A DNA stretch of 64,000 nucleotides from Isosphaeraceae bacterium. Lineage in GTDB: Bacteria; Planctomycetota; Planctomycetia; Isosphaerales; Isosphaeraceae. Of the stretch, positions 9,321 through 19,078 are shown one piece after another (position 1 is the stretch's first letter; every line of letters begins with the position of its first letter). The notes beneath the pieces are model-generated. The model ran no database searches, was not told the origin of the DNA, and was given only the letters and a program-made list of their open reading frames with translations. The stretch is taken from contig BPJS01000001.1 of assembly GCA_026004735.1 (NCBI GenBank), positions 1,736,001 to 1,800,000 of the forward strand. The letters are read 5' to 3'. Position numbers and translations under genes: made by a program.

Positions 9321-9881
9321 ATGCCGCTGCGCGACGCCCGCGAGCTTGCTCAACTGCTCGACGACCTGACAGGCCGCATCGCCGCCGTCCACAACCCCCA
9401 AAGCTCCCTGGCTCTGGTCGGCATACGCACCCGCGGCGTCCCCATTGCGCACCGCCTGGCGCAAGGCCTGCGCGATCGCTATGGCATCGACTCCCAGGTC
9501 GGGGCCGTCGATATCACCCTCTATCGCGACGACCTCGACCGCGGTCGGCGCTGGCCGGTTCTCCGCGGCACCGAGATCCCTTTTCCCGTCGACGACGCCG
9601 AGGTGATCCTCGTCGACGACGTGATCCACACCGGCCGCAGCGCCCGCGCCGCGCTCAACGCCGTCTGTGATCTGGGCCGCCCGAGCCGCGTCTGGCTGGC
9701 CGTCGTTGTCGACCGAGGCGGTCGCGAGCTTCCCCTCCAGCCCGACTTCGCCGGCCTCGTCTGCCAGGCCGGCCCCGCCGAACGCATCCTCGTGCGGATC
9801 CAACCGGTCGACCCCGTCGAGGAGATCATCCGCACCTCGCCGCAGAATTCCGGCCCCTCAGACGGAGCCCCCACGCCATGA
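9321..9881 (+). CDS. pyrR: Bifunctional pyr operon regulator / uracil phosphoribosyltransferase
   Basis: PyrR-type phosphoribosyltransferase of 186 residues. The PRPP-binding motif [18 protein letters not shown] is intact, and the [16 protein letters not shown] and [10 protein letters not shown] segments are typical of PyrR. I chose ATG 9321 ([10 protein letters not shown]) because a GGGGAG ribosome-binding sequence lies 10 bases before it; the frame is open further upstream but that part is not conserved. The stop overlaps the pyrB start by 4 bases, so the genes are translationally coupled. In other bacteria PyrR binds pyr mRNA to attenuate transcription, but no obvious attenuator is seen here, so the regulatory role is inferred. 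Confidence 0.93.
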   Translation: MPLRDARELAQLLDDLTGRIAAVHNPQSSLALVGIRTRGVPIAHRLAQGLRDRYGIDSQVGAVDITLYRDDLDRGRRWPVLRGTEIPFPVDDAEVILVDDVIHTGRSARAALNAVCDLGRPSRVWLAVVVDRGGRELPLQPDFAGLVCQAGPAERILVRIQPVDPVEEIIRTSPQNSGPSDGAPTP

Positions 9882-10861
9882 GCAGCCCCGCACCAGCCCC
9901 ACCCTCGGTCTCCAGTGCGCCCAACGCCCCCCGCTCGCTCTGGACCCGCAAACATCTGCTTGGCCTGGAAGATCTCAGCCGCGACGAAATCCTCGCCATC
10001 CTCGACACCGCCCGCGCCTTCGACGAAATCTCCGACCGCGAACGCAAAAAAGTCCCCGCCTTGCAGGGCAAGATCGTCTTCAACCTCTTCTTCGAAAACT
10101 CCACTCGCACCCGCACCAGCTTCAGCCTCGCCGCCAAGCGTCTGTCCGCTGACGTCCAAGACTTCTCGGCCAGCACCTCCAGCCTCTCCAAGGGCGAGTC
10201 GTTCATCGACACGGCCAAAAACCTCGAAGCGATGGGCGCCGATATCCTCGTCGTCCGCCACTCCACCCCCGGCACCCCCCACCTGCTTGCCCGTCACGTC
10301 ACCTGCTCGATTGTCAACGCCGGCGACGGCGCCCATGAACACCCCACCCAGGCCCTGCTCGACCTGATGACCATCCGCAAGCACAAAGGCCGCGTCGAGG
10401 GCCTGACCGTCGGCTTAGTGGGCGATATCGCCCACTCCCGCGTCGCACGCTCCAACATCTGGGGCCTTCAGAAGCTCAACGCCAAGGTCATCCTCTGCGG
10501 CCCGCCGACCTTAGTCCCGTCCGCCTTCGAGTCGCTCGGCTGCGAGGTCGCCCACCACCTCGACCCAATCCTGCCCCGGCTCGACGTCGTCAACGTCCTT
10601 CGGATCCAGTTCGAACGCGACCAGCGTAGCGTCTTCCCCTCAGTCTCCGAATACTTCCGCCTCTACGGGATGACCCGCGAACGGCTGGCCCGAGCACGCC
10701 CCGACCTCCTGCTGCTCGCTCCCGGACCCATCAACCGCGGCGTCGAACTCACCCCCGAGGTCGCTGACGGCCCCCATTCGGCCATCCTCGATCAGGTCAC
10801 CAACGGCCTGGCAGTCCGCATGGCCGTACTCTACCTACTCAGCGGCCGCGCTCCGGTCTGA
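9878..10861 (+). CDS. pyrB: Aspartate carbamoyltransferase catalytic subunit
   Basis: Joins carbamoyl phosphate and aspartate in the second step of UMP synthesis. The carbamoyl-phosphate loop [12 protein letters not shown], the SLSKGES loop, the [14 protein letters not shown] segment and the [13 protein letters not shown] aspartate-domain motif are all present, as is the C-terminal [11 protein letters not shown]. At 327 residues it is slightly long because of a Pro/Ser-rich N-terminal extension of about 20 residues. It overlaps pyrR by 4 bases and precedes pyrC by 54 bases. No pyrI is present, as expected for an operon of the PyrR type. Confidence 0.97.
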   Translation: MSSPAPAPPSVSSAPNAPRSLWTRKHLLGLEDLSRDEILAILDTARAFDEISDRERKKVPALQGKIVFNLFFENSTRTRTSFSLAAKRLSADVQDFSASTSSLSKGESFIDTAKNLEAMGADILVVRHSTPGTPHLLARHVTCSIVNAGDGAHEHPTQALLDLMTIRKHKGRVEGLTVGLVGDIAHSRVARSNIWGLQKLNAKVILCGPPTLVPSAFESLGCEVAHHLDPILPRLDVVNVLRIQFERDQRSVFPSVSEYFRLYGMTRERLARARPDLLLLAPGPINRGVELTPEVADGPHSAILDQVTNGLAVRMAVLYLLSGRAPV

Positions 10862-10915
10862 GACCCGGCCGTCACCCCAAGACCGATTCCCTCTCCCCGA
10901 CTGACTCTAACCCCC

Positions 10916-12244
10916 ATGTCCACCATCCAGATCACCCGCGGCCGCGTCATCGACCCCTCCCGACAGATCGACGAAATTACCGACGTCTGGCTGGCCCACG
11001 GCCGGATCCTGGCCGTCGGCGGCGAAGGCTACGATGACCCCGAACGGGTCATCGACGCCTCCGGCCTGATCGTCTGCCCCGGCCTGATCGACGTCCACGT
11101 CCACCTCCGCGAGCCGGGCAACGAAGAAGACGAGTCGATCGACACCGGCGCCGCCGCCGCGCTGGCCGGCGGCATCACCACCGTCGCCTGCATGCCCAAC
11201 ACCATCCCTCCGATCGACACCCGCGACGCCGTCGAATTCATCGTTCTTCAGGCCAAACGCGCCCGCAAGGCCAACGTTTACCCGGTCGCCTGCGTCTCCA
11301 AGGGCCGCCGCGGCGAGCAATTGGCCGAGCTCGGCCAGCTCGTCGACGGCGGCGCCGTCGCCTTCAGCGATGATGGCGCTCCGGTCGCCAACGCTGCCCT
11401 GATGCGCCAGGCCCTCCGCTACGCCCGCATGTTCGACCGCGCCATCATGCAGCATTGCCAGGTCCCAGAGCTGACCACCGGCGGCGTCATGCACGAAGGC
11501 CTATGGTCCGCCCGGCTCGGACTCAAAGGCATGCCCGCCGCCGCCGAGGACATCATGGTCGCCCGCGACATCCGCCTGGCCGAAATCACCGGCGGCCGGC
11601 TCCACATCCAGCACATCTCCACCGCCCGATCCGTGGAGTTGGTCCGCGAGGCCCGCCGTCGCGGCATCGCCGACGTCACCGCCGAGGCTTGCCCCCACCA
11701 CTTCACGCTCACCGACCAGTGCCTCGAATCGTTCGACACCCACTACAAAATGAATCCCCCGCTCCGCGAACCCGGCGACGTCGAGGCTGTCATCGAAGGC
11801 CTGCGCGACGGCACCATCTCAATCCTCGCCACCGACCACGCTCCCCACGCACCCGAGAAAAAGGCCCGTGAAATCGACCACGCCCCCTTCGGCATCATCG
11901 GCCTCGAAACCCTACTGCCGATCTGCATCAAAGCCCTCCTCGAACCTGGCCACCTGAGCTGGCCCGAACTGATCGCCAAGCTGACCGTCGAACCGGCCCG
12001 CCTGCTCAACCTCCCCAACAAGGGAACCCTCCGCCCCGGCGCCGATGCCGACCTGACGCTCATCGACCCCCTGACCCCCTGGACCATCGACGCCAACACC
12101 TTCGCCTCCCGCAGCCGCAACTGCCCATTCCACGGCTGGTCCGTGCGCGGACGCGCCCACACCGTCATCGTCGCCGGTGAAGTCCGCTACCAACTCCCCC
12201 AACCGCCCGCCGCCGCAGCCTTGGCCCAAACCACGGTCCAATAA
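10916..12244 (+). CDS. pyrC: Dihydroorotase (class I)
   Basis: Cyclises carbamoyl aspartate to dihydroorotate. It is a 442-residue amidohydrolase. The metal-binding DVHVHLREPG motif lies near residue 60 and the catalytic ATDHAPHAPEKK segment near residue 305. MPNTIPPID and the C-terminal NPARLLNL-like stretch (EPARLLNLPNKGTL) also fit the class I family. The catalytic metal and Asp residues look complete, so it is probably active rather than a non-catalytic pyrB partner. Third gene of the pyr operon. Confidence 0.95.
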   Translation: MSTIQITRGRVIDPSRQIDEITDVWLAHGRILAVGGEGYDDPERVIDASGLIVCPGLIDVHVHLREPGNEEDESIDTGAAAALAGGITTVACMPNTIPPIDTRDAVEFIVLQAKRARKANVYPVACVSKGRRGEQLAELGQLVDGGAVAFSDDGAPVANAALMRQALRYARMFDRAIMQHCQVPELTTGGVMHEGLWSARLGLKGMPAAAEDIMVARDIRLAEITGGRLHIQHISTARSVELVREARRRGIADVTAEACPHHFTLTDQCLESFDTHYKMNPPLREPGDVEAVIEGLRDGTISILATDHAPHAPEKKAREIDHAPFGIIGLETLLPICIKALLEPGHLSWPELIAKLTVEPARLLNLPNKGTLRPGADADLTLIDPLTPWTIDANTFASRSRNCPFHGWSVRGRAHTVIVAGEVRYQLPQPPAAAALAQTTVQ

Positions 12245-12250
12245 TTTTTT

Positions 12251-12270
12251 ACGCCGCAGCGTGCTTTTTT
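12251..12270 (+). terminator. Possible terminator of the pyr operon
   Basis: A short ACGC/GCGT hairpin (12251-12262) followed by GC and six T residues (12265-12270), seven bases after the pyrC stop. The stem is only 4 bp, so it is weak, but T-runs are rare in this GC-rich window. Confidence 0.35.
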
Positions 12271-12422
12271 CGGGACATTCGGCCGGCGATTGACGCTGTC
12301 AATCCTTGTCGAAACGGCCCGGTCCGACCCGGCTCTTCCGACCGCGCCCATGCTCTCCGTGCCGCGGTGCCCGTTTCTTCCGAATCCGGCCGTTCCGCTA
12401 GGTCGTCGGAGGGCTTGACCCC

Positions 12423-13763
12423 ATGCCCGCCACCGCTCCCACTGCGCCTTCGGATACCGAACGCAACCGCATCGAGGCGTGGATCATCCAGGCGCTCGAC
12501 GAAGCGGCTGGCCCCGACCCTGTGCCCTCCCGACCGGAACTGCGACTCCGCTCAGCCCCCGCCCCGACATCGGCGGCTCTCGGAACTTGGGCCACGCTCC
12601 ACGTTCGTCGCGTCGGGGCGGCCTGCGTGGCCCGTCTGGCTGTCGATGCCCTGATCAAGCCCCAACTGCTCGCCGAGGTCCGTCAGGAGCTACTGGCCCT
12701 GGCTGCGTCCTGCTCCGGCCGCATCGTGCTCGACCTGTCCAACGTCGAAAAGCTCGCCAGCGCCTTCGTAGCCACCCTGATCCGCGTCCAGCGCCGCTGC
12801 ACGACCCGCGACGGCGGCGAACTGCGGCTCTGCGGCCTTCGGCCTGATCTCCAACCACTGCTAACGTTGACGGGCCTCGATCGCATCCTACCCATTTTCC
12901 CCGATGAGGCAGCCGCGCTCGCCGCACCGTGGGTTCGACCTCGTCAGGCCGCCTCTCTGCCGGTCGAGGTGCTCCGAGAGCTGGCTGTTCCGAACGCCCC
13001 GGACGTCGAAGCCGCTCCCGTCCAGCCGCTCTATCTCCGCATCGAGTCCGGATCACGCAGGGGGCGCGTCGCATCTGTCCGGCACGCCCGCGCCACCCTG
13101 GGACGTGCCGGTGATTGCGAGCTGCGTTGCCCCTGCCCGTCGGTGAGCCGCCACCACGCCCGTCTCTGCTGGACCTCCGACGGCTGGATCCTGGCCGACT
13201 TGGGCAGCACCAACGGCACCCGCCTCAACGGTCACCGCCTCACTGAACCCAGCCCCGTTCGCCCGGGAGATTCCATTGTTCTCGGCAGCTTTCGGCTCAC
13301 GGTCGTCGACCCCGACGCCGCGGTCCCTCCCAGTTCGCTCGACGAGCAGGTCGCAGCCTGGCTGCTCGGACCCGAAGCTGAAGGACCGACGACCGAGGAT
13401 CAACCACCGATCGCCGACAACGACCCCGAAACCGTCGCTGCCCTGCCGGATGGAGTCCGCCTGCTCGCGCCGCGGATCGACGAGACCGACGACCCGGAAT
13501 CCTGGCGGCATCGCCTCGACGAGGCCATCGGCGACGTCCCCGACGCCCGCCTCGTGATCGACCTCCAGTATGTCTCGACCCTCCCCAATCGGGCCTTGGG
13601 CATCATTCTGGCCCGCGCTCTGGAGCTTCAACGCCAGGGCGGCGGCCTCCGTCTGGCTCACCCCAACCCCGCCCTCCGCGCCCATCTCGACTGGCTCCGC
13701 GTCCCCGAGCTGATCGGCGTCTACACCCGCGTCGAGGACGCAATCCTGACCTCCTGGTCCTGA
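12423..13763 (+). CDS. STAS-FHA-STAS signalling protein
   Basis: A 446-residue protein with three recognisable domains. Residues 57-165 form a STAS domain (IVLDLSNVEKLASAFVATL, then ELRLCGLRPDLQPLL). Residues 203-297 form an FHA domain with GRAGDCE, SVSRHHARL and DLGSTNGTRLNG, all the phosphothreonine-binding landmarks. Residues 345-444 form a second STAS-like domain (LVIDLQYVSTL, then GIILARALELQRQGGGL). The serine normally phosphorylated in anti-anti-sigma STAS domains is not obvious in either copy. There is no signal peptide, so it should be cytoplasmic. It probably links Ser/Thr kinase signalling to a STAS-type partner switch. No kinase or sigma gene lies next to it. Confidence 0.85.
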   Translation: MPATAPTAPSDTERNRIEAWIIQALDEAAGPDPVPSRPELRLRSAPAPTSAALGTWATLHVRRVGAACVARLAVDALIKPQLLAEVRQELLALAASCSGRIVLDLSNVEKLASAFVATLIRVQRRCTTRDGGELRLCGLRPDLQPLLTLTGLDRILPIFPDEAAALAAPWVRPRQAASLPVEVLRELAVPNAPDVEAAPVQPLYLRIESGSRRGRVASVRHARATLGRAGDCELRCPCPSVSRHHARLCWTSDGWILADLGSTNGTRLNGHRLTEPSPVRPGDSIVLGSFRLTVVDPDAAVPPSSLDEQVAAWLLGPEAEGPTTEDQPPIADNDPETVAALPDGVRLLAPRIDETDDPESWRHRLDEAIGDVPDARLVIDLQYVSTLPNRALGIILARALELQRQGGGLRLAHPNPALRAHLDWLRVPELIGVYTRVEDAILTSWS

Positions 13764-13843
13764 GCTGGCCTCCTGGCCCGATCCAGCCACCCCGTCTCAC
13801 TTTAGGCCCCCACCCCGGGCCGGACCCTGGCTTTGCCGCGGCA

Positions 13844-13849
13844 TATAAT
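13844..13849 (+). promoter_or_regulatory. Possible -10 element of the NYN gene
   Basis: A consensus TATAAT at 13844-13849, 45 bases before the NYN-domain gene. No -35 match lies at the standard spacing, so it is supported by the -10 alone. Confidence 0.35.
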
Positions 13850-13893
13850 TGTGGCAGCGATAATCCACCACGTGGCTAGCCCCCGCCGCGGCG

Positions 13894-14505
13894 ATGCACT
13901 ACCTCATCGACGGCTACAACCTCATGCACGCTAAGGGCCTGCTCAGCCCCCGACTTCGCCCTGCCGCCCTCCGCCGCAATCGTCAGCAGTTCCTGGATGC
14001 CGTCGTCGAGGCCCTGGGACCCTTCGCCGCCACCCGCACGACAGTCGTCTTCGACGCCGCCCACCCGCCCGCTGGCCGTCCTGACGTGTCCCACTACAAG
14101 GGAATTCGCGTGATCTACGCGGTTGGCGACGAGAGCGCCGACGCTCGAATCGAGGCAATCCTGGCGGACTATCCCACCCCGAAAGGCCTCACCGTCATCT
14201 CGTCCGACCGCCGAGTCCGCCAAGCCGCGCTCCGGCGCAAGGCGAAGGTGATCGACTCCGACAGCTTCTGGACCGCCGCCCTCGCCGGGCCTCCCTCTCC
14301 GACCCCTAGCCCCGATCCCCCTCAGCCCGAACGGCCCCAAAGCCTCTCGCCCCGCGAGACCCAACACTGGCTGGACATTTTTGCCGACGCCGATCAGCCG
14401 GCCCGCTCCCAAGAACTGCCCGGCGATCGCGGCGCTTGGGCCCCCTCCGACGCCGAGCTCGCCCGGATTGCCCGCGAAGTCGACGCCGAAGACGTCGAGT
14501 GGTGA
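13894..14505 (+). CDS. NYN-domain (YacP-like) RNA-binding/nuclease protein
   Basis: A 203-residue protein whose first 130 residues match the NYN (PIN-like) fold of the YacP/Rae1 group: MHYLIDGYNLMHA at the N-terminus, VVFDAAHPP, and VISSDRRVRQAALRRKAKVIDS. The conserved acidic residues that would bind metal (Asp6 in LIDGYN, Asp in VVFDA, Asp in SSDR) are present. The C-terminal 65 residues are Pro-rich and acidic (SPDPPQPERP, ELARIAREVDAEDVEW), a tail often seen in planctomycete copies. The family acts on RNA, in Bacillus on ribosome-bound mRNA. ATG 13894 is the natural start. Confidence 0.85.
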   Translation: MHYLIDGYNLMHAKGLLSPRLRPAALRRNRQQFLDAVVEALGPFAATRTTVVFDAAHPPAGRPDVSHYKGIRVIYAVGDESADARIEAILADYPTPKGLTVISSDRRVRQAALRRKAKVIDSDSFWTAALAGPPSPTPSPDPPQPERPQSLSPRETQHWLDIFADADQPARSQELPGDRGAWAPSDAELARIAREVDAEDVEW

Positions 14506-14825
14506 TCGCCCCACCCCAAAGCCCTTCACCGCTTGCCGACGCGGGCACACCTTCGTGGCCCAAAACCTCTGCCAACATCACAACCAATGAATCGAAGCAG
14601 CCTCCAGGGCTGCTCCCGCCCGCCGATCCGATGAGGCACACCGCCTCACCGCCGATGTCGCGAGCGGCCCTTGCGATCACCGGCAGCGCGGCCTCGAGCC
14701 GCTGGCTCGCGGAGCGGTAGGGGGGTGCGAACAACCGTCGGTTTGGGGCAAAATCGGGTCCGTCGCTTTAAAGGCCCGCCGGCGGCAGGCCGCCCTTGTT
14801 CGAGTCTCGCCCAGGTCCACCGTCG
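14506..14825 (+). other. Intergenic region with terminator-like hairpin at 14596-14614
   Basis: 320 bases between the NYN gene and sucC. A 7-bp perfect stem (AGCAGCC at 14596-14602, complement at 14608-14614, 5-base loop) may end the upstream transcript, although no T-tract follows. The remainder should carry the sucC promoter, but I see no clear -35/-10 pair. Confidence 0.45.
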
Positions 14826-16076
14826 ATGAAGATTCACGAATACCAGGCCAAACAGCTTCTCCAGCAATACGGTGTCGCCGTTCCCGAGGGGATCGTGGCC
14901 GAGACGCCCGAGGCCGCTGCCGCGGCGTTCGACGCCTTGAAGGCCCCGCTGGCGGTCGTCAAGGCCCAGGTCCACGCTGGCGGTCGGGGCAAGGGAGTCG
15001 CTGTCGGGCCGGACGACGATCGCGTCCAAGCGCTCGAGATCGCCAGCGGTCGCAAACCGCGTCCGGAGGGAATGCCCCGTGGCGTCCAACTGGTCCGCAG
15101 CCGCGACGAGGCCCGCGCCGCTGCCGCCAGCCTGCTCGGCAAGACCCTGATCACCTATCAGACCGGCCTAGCCGGCGCTCCGATCAACAAGGTGCTCGTC
15201 ACCGTCGGCCACGAGATCGCCCGTGAGCTCTATCTTGGCCTGGCGGTCGATCGGGCCTTGAAAAAACCGGTGCTCATGGCCTCGACCGAGGGCGGCGTCG
15301 AGATCGAAAAAGTCGCCGCCGAAACCCCCGAGAAGATCCATCGCGAGCCGATCGACGTCGAACACGGCCTCCACGACTTCAAGGTTCGCAAGGTCAACAA
15401 GGCCCTCGGCTTCTCGGGAGAGACCGCGAAAAAGAGCGCGACGTTTCTCAAGAACTTCGTCCGGATGTTCCTGGAGACCGACGCCTCGCTGGCCGAGATC
15501 AACCCCCTGATCGTCACTGGCTCGGGCGATGTCCTGGCCCTCGATGGCAAGCTCAACTTCGATGACAACGCCCTGTTCCGCCATCCCGAGATCGCCTCGC
15601 TACTCGACCCAGCCGAGGAAGACCCCAACGAACTCCGCGCCGCCAAGGCCGGCCTGAGCTACGTCCAGCTCGACGGCGACATCGCCTGCCTTGTCAACGG
15701 TGCCGGCCTGGCCATGAGCACGATGGACCTGATCAAATACCACGGCGGCGAACCGGCGAACTTCCTCGACGTTGGCGGCGGCGCCAACAAGGAACAGGTG
15801 CTCGAAGGCTTTCGGATTCTGCTAAGCTCGCCCAAGGTCAAAGCCGTCCTGGTCAACATCTTCGGCGGCATCATGCGGTGCGACGTGATCGCCGCCGCGT
15901 TGCTGGCCGCTTACGATGAACTCGATTTCCGCGTCCCGCTGGTCGTCCGCCTCGAGGGTACCAACGTCGAGCAGGGCATGAAGATGCTCGCCGAGAGCGG
16001 CCGCCAGATCATCGTCGCCAAGGGTCTGACCGACGCCGCCCAGAAGGTTGTCGCCGCGGCCCGCAACGCCGCCTGA
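14826..16076 (+). CDS. sucC: Succinate-CoA ligase (ADP-forming), beta subunit
   Basis: Beta subunit of succinyl-CoA synthetase (TCA cycle, substrate-level phosphorylation), 416 residues. ATG 14826 gives [22 protein letters not shown], the family start. The ATP-grasp domain shows [15 protein letters not shown], and the C-terminal ligase domain shows [27 protein letters not shown] and [14 protein letters not shown]. It is full length with no missing motif. The alpha subunit gene (sucD) is on the same strand but separated by a membrane-protein gene, which is unusual, since sucC and sucD normally adjoin. Confidence 0.97.
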   Translation: MKIHEYQAKQLLQQYGVAVPEGIVAETPEAAAAAFDALKAPLAVVKAQVHAGGRGKGVAVGPDDDRVQALEIASGRKPRPEGMPRGVQLVRSRDEARAAAASLLGKTLITYQTGLAGAPINKVLVTVGHEIARELYLGLAVDRALKKPVLMASTEGGVEIEKVAAETPEKIHREPIDVEHGLHDFKVRKVNKALGFSGETAKKSATFLKNFVRMFLETDASLAEINPLIVTGSGDVLALDGKLNFDDNALFRHPEIASLLDPAEEDPNELRAAKAGLSYVQLDGDIACLVNGAGLAMSTMDLIKYHGGEPANFLDVGGGANKEQVLEGFRILLSSPKVKAVLVNIFGGIMRCDVIAAALLAAYDELDFRVPLVVRLEGTNVEQGMKMLAESGRQIIVAKGLTDAAQKVVAAARNAA

Positions 16077-16108
16077 TCGTCGCCGCGCTGACGGCCTCCG
16101 TCCCGACC

Positions 16109-16975
16109 ATGCCGATGACCCGATCTTCGCCCTTTCCCCAGACCGACGACGCCGGTCTGCTCCGCTACAAGTATCAACGCCGCGAGCGCACCGTCCGCGC
16201 CGTCGCCTCTGGTATGCGGCTGGCGGCCCTGGCCCTGGTGCTCGTGTCGATCCAGCTCGCCGTCGAGGCCGTCGCCACCAACGCGGCCGCCGCGCGAGCG
16301 ATCCGACCCGGATGGATGCTCATCGCACCCACTGAAGGCCCCCGCGGCCAATACCACCGCGTCATGGCCGCGCGTCTGCTGGTGACCCTGTCGCTGGCCA
16401 CAATGTTCGCCATTGCCGGGTTTGGCCTGCCCTCCTTCCGTATCGAATTCCGACGCTATGCGGAGGCCCTCGGCATCCTCCTGTTCGTCCTCTCGACCCT
16501 GGCCATCGTCGCCGCGGTCACCACCTTGCCACCGCACGACCCGGACGCCGACACCGACCCCGATGAGCCGCCCCTCTCCTTCTACGCGGGTCTGGTCGCT
16601 CTCGGGTTCGGCCTGCCTCTTTCAGCGGCCCTTGTCGGATTTCTGCGGAATCGCCTGCTCGATCCCCTGTTCACGGCCGAGTATCGCGACGCCATCCGCC
16701 GATCCGTACCGCTGCCGGTTCGCCGCGGGCTGATCGGCGCCGCGGTCGCCGTCACGCTCGCCCTGGCCGGCCTCTGGATCATCCAATCGGCCCGCGACGC
16801 CGCCGCCCGGCCGCCCGATTCGTGGCTGGTCCCCGCTCCTCTCTTCGAGGCCGACGGTTCAGACCGCCCTGTTCAGCCCGACGCGATCCCCACTACAGTA
16901 AGTCCCTCCGGGCGTCCCACGCGGGACCAGGCCCCCAGCCCTTCGGAATCGACCCATGAGCATCCTCGCGGATAA
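16109..16975 (+). CDS. Membrane protein inserted between sucC and sucD
   Basis: A 288-residue protein with about five hydrophobic segments (near residues 30-52, 86-107, 117-140, 157-178 and 205-224). An acidic cytoplasm-like loop ([13 protein letters not shown]) lies between the third and fourth, and a polar Ser/Pro-rich tail follows the last. I recognise no family. It starts 33 bases after sucC, and its 3' end overlaps the sucD start by 20 bases in another frame, so all three are very likely one transcript. The polar tail is encoded over the region upstream of sucD. Function unknown; a link to succinyl-CoA metabolism is inference from position only. Confidence 0.75.
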   Translation: MPMTRSSPFPQTDDAGLLRYKYQRRERTVRAVASGMRLAALALVLVSIQLAVEAVATNAAAARAIRPGWMLIAPTEGPRGQYHRVMAARLLVTLSLATMFAIAGFGLPSFRIEFRRYAEALGILLFVLSTLAIVAAVTTLPPHDPDADTDPDEPPLSFYAGLVALGFGLPLSAALVGFLRNRLLDPLFTAEYRDAIRRSVPLPVRRGLIGAAVAVTLALAGLWIIQSARDAAARPPDSWLVPAPLFEADGSDRPVQPDAIPTTVSPSGRPTRDQAPSPSESTHEHPRG

Positions 16976-17834
16976 GCAGACCCGCCTGATCTGCCAGGGC
17001 ATCACCGGCAAGGCCGGCGCCTTCCACTCCGAGCAGTGCCAGGCCTACGGCACCAACCTCGTCGGCGGCGTCACCCCCGGGAAAGGCGGAACCACCACCC
17101 TCGGCGTCCCCGTCTTCGACACCTGCGCCGAGGCCGTCGCCCAGACCGGCGCCAACGCCACCATGATCTTCGTCCCGCCTCCCTTTGCCGCCGACTCCAT
17201 CCTCGAAGCCGCCGACGCCGGAATCCCGCTCATCGTCGCCATCACCGAAGGCATCCCCGTCCTCGACATGGCCCGTGCCGTCGCCTACCTCAAAGCCAAT
17301 CATCCCCACGTGCGGCTGATCGGCCCCAACTGCCCCGGTGTCATCACCCCCGGCCAGTGCAAGATCGGCATCATGCCCGGCTACATCCATACGCCCGGCC
17401 GCGTCGGCGTCGTCAGCCGCTCCGGGACTCTGACCTACGAGGCTGTCTGGCAACTGACCAACCTCGGCATCGGTCAAAGCACCTGCGTCGGCATCGGCGG
17501 CGACCCAGTCAACGGCACGTCGTTCGTCGACGTCCTCGAAATGTTTCAGGCTGACCCCGAGACCGACGCCGTCCTCATGATGGGCGAGATCGGCGGCAAC
17601 GCCGAGGAACAGGCCGCGGCTCTGAAGAAGTCCGGCCGCTTCACCAAGCCCTTGGCCGCGTTCATCGCCGGCCAGACCGCCCCTCCCGGCAAACGCATGG
17701 GCCACGCCGGCGCGATCATCTCCGGCGGCTCCGGCAAGGCCTCCGACAAAATCGCCGCGCTGGAGGATGCCGGCATCCGCGTCGCCCGCAGCCCCGCCGA
17801 CATGGGCGCCGTGCTCAAGGCCAGCCTCGCCTGA
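16956..17834 (+). CDS. sucD: Succinate-CoA ligase (ADP-forming), alpha subunit
   Basis: Alpha subunit, 292 residues. The N-terminal CoA-binding Rossmann fold shows [18 protein letters not shown] and [19 protein letters not shown]. The [22 protein letters not shown] and C-terminal [15 protein letters not shown] segments are present; the His in the last motif is the phosphohistidine active site. ATG 16956 ([15 protein letters not shown]) is the expected start and lies inside the end of the upstream membrane-protein gene. It partners sucC at 14826. Confidence 0.97.
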   Translation: MSILADKQTRLICQGITGKAGAFHSEQCQAYGTNLVGGVTPGKGGTTTLGVPVFDTCAEAVAQTGANATMIFVPPPFAADSILEAADAGIPLIVAITEGIPVLDMARAVAYLKANHPHVRLIGPNCPGVITPGQCKIGIMPGYIHTPGRVGVVSRSGTLTYEAVWQLTNLGIGQSTCVGIGGDPVNGTSFVDVLEMFQADPETDAVLMMGEIGGNAEEQAAALKKSGRFTKPLAAFIAGQTAPPGKRMGHAGAIISGGSGKASDKIAALEDAGIRVARSPADMGAVLKASLA

Positions 17835-17938
17835 TCCGCGCAGTACGCCGCGAAGCCGGCCGTCCCTCACCCCGCCAGCCGTCCGCAACCCTTACGCTGC
17901 ACGTCTTGCCCCGCTTGAGTCTCGCCTGGGCGCACCTC

Positions 17939-18874
17939 GTGAACCCCTGGACCACCATCGCCTCCCGGGTCGTCTACGAAAACGCCTGGATCCGGGTCCG
18001 CGAGGATCAGGTCGTTCGCCCCGATGGCCTGCCCGGTATCTACGGCGTCGTCCACTACCGCAACAAAGCCGTCGGCGTCCTACCAGTGGAACCAGACGGC
18101 GACATCTGGCTCGTCGGCCAACACCGTTACCCCCTCGATCAGTATTCCTGGGAAATCCCCGAGGGCGGCTGCCCCGAGGGCGAAGACCTGGAGGCCTGCG
18201 CCCTCCGCGAACTGGAGGAAGAGACCGGTCTGCGGGCCGAACTCCTCGAGCCGATCGCCACCGTCCACCTCTCCAACTCGGTCAGCGACGAGTGGGGCAT
18301 CGTCTTCCGCGCCAGTCGACTCCACCCCGGAACCAGCCGCCCCGAGGGCACCGAACAGCTCCAGGTCCGCCGGGTCGCCTTCGCCGAGGCCGAAGCCATG
18401 CTCGCCGCCGGCCAGATCACCGACAGCCTCAGCGTCATCGCCCTCCTCCACGAAGGCCGCCGCCGCCGATCCCAACCGCAGGGCAGGGCACCCCACGGTC
18501 TGACCCTGAAGCTCCTCCCCGGTCGTCTGGCCATCACGCGACTCGACCCCTCTTCGCCCACCCCGGCCTGGGCCGCAACCGCGCCGGTCTTCGCCTTGAT
18601 CCGCACTGTCGATCAGCAGACCCTGGTCGCCAGCGAACAATCCGCGCCCCCTGAGCTGGACGCCGATCGCGGCTGGCGGGCCTTCCAACGCCTCGGCCCC
18701 TGCGTCGTGACCGAGACGCGCCGCTTGGACGCCATCCTCGGCCCGCTCTCCGCGGCCTCCCTTCCGGTCCTCGCCCTTTCGACCTTCGAGACCGACCTGA
18801 TCCTAGTCCGTGAGGCCGACCTCGACTCAGCCCGCCACGCCCTCACAGCCGCCGGCCTGACAATCCTCGGCTGA
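17939..18874 (+). CDS. Nudix hydrolase fused to C-terminal ACT (CASTOR-type) domain
   Basis: A 311-residue protein read from GTG 17939 (VNPWTTIASRVVYENAW, where family members begin); a TTG at 17906 is an in-frame alternative. Residues 10-175 are a Nudix domain of the ADP-ribose pyrophosphatase type. The Nudix box at 76-98 is complete: Gly76, Glu82, then REL at 90-92, EE and Gly97-Leu98. After an Arg-rich linker (RRRRSQPQGR), residues 188-311 look like an ACT_7/CASTOR-type domain: LTLKLLPGRLAITRL, the RGWRAFQRLGP-like segment, and LPVLALSTFETDLILVREADL. ACT domains usually bind amino acids, so the hydrolase may be ligand-regulated. I do not know this fusion as a described family. Confidence 0.85.
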   Translation: MNPWTTIASRVVYENAWIRVREDQVVRPDGLPGIYGVVHYRNKAVGVLPVEPDGDIWLVGQHRYPLDQYSWEIPEGGCPEGEDLEACALRELEEETGLRAELLEPIATVHLSNSVSDEWGIVFRASRLHPGTSRPEGTEQLQVRRVAFAEAEAMLAAGQITDSLSVIALLHEGRRRRSQPQGRAPHGLTLKLLPGRLAITRLDPSSPTPAWAATAPVFALIRTVDQQTLVASEQSAPPELDADRGWRAFQRLGPCVVTETRRLDAILGPLSAASLPVLALSTFETDLILVREADLDSARHALTAAGLTILG

Positions 18875-18980
18875 CTTCCCCCGCCTCCAACCCCCGCCAG
18901 ACTTCCCGCTCGAACATCCCCCCACCTTGCACGCTCCCTCCGCGACGGCGCAGCTTCCCTCCAACGACGTCCCGACTCAC

Positions 18981-19004
18981 GCCCAGGCCGTCCGGCCTCT
19001 GGGC
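18981..19004. terminator. Possible hairpin between convergent genes
   Basis: GCCCAG at 18981-18986 pairs with CTGGGC at 18999-19004, with an inner GCC/GGC pairing, between the convergent Nudix-ACT and amidase genes. It has no T-tract and is weaker than the 4134 and 39004 hairpins. Confidence 0.35.
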
Positions 19005-19078
19005 AACTCTCGCCTGAACAAATCGCTGACGCCCGGCGCCGTCGACGGGCTTCGAGCATTCGAGGTTCCTCGTCCTGT

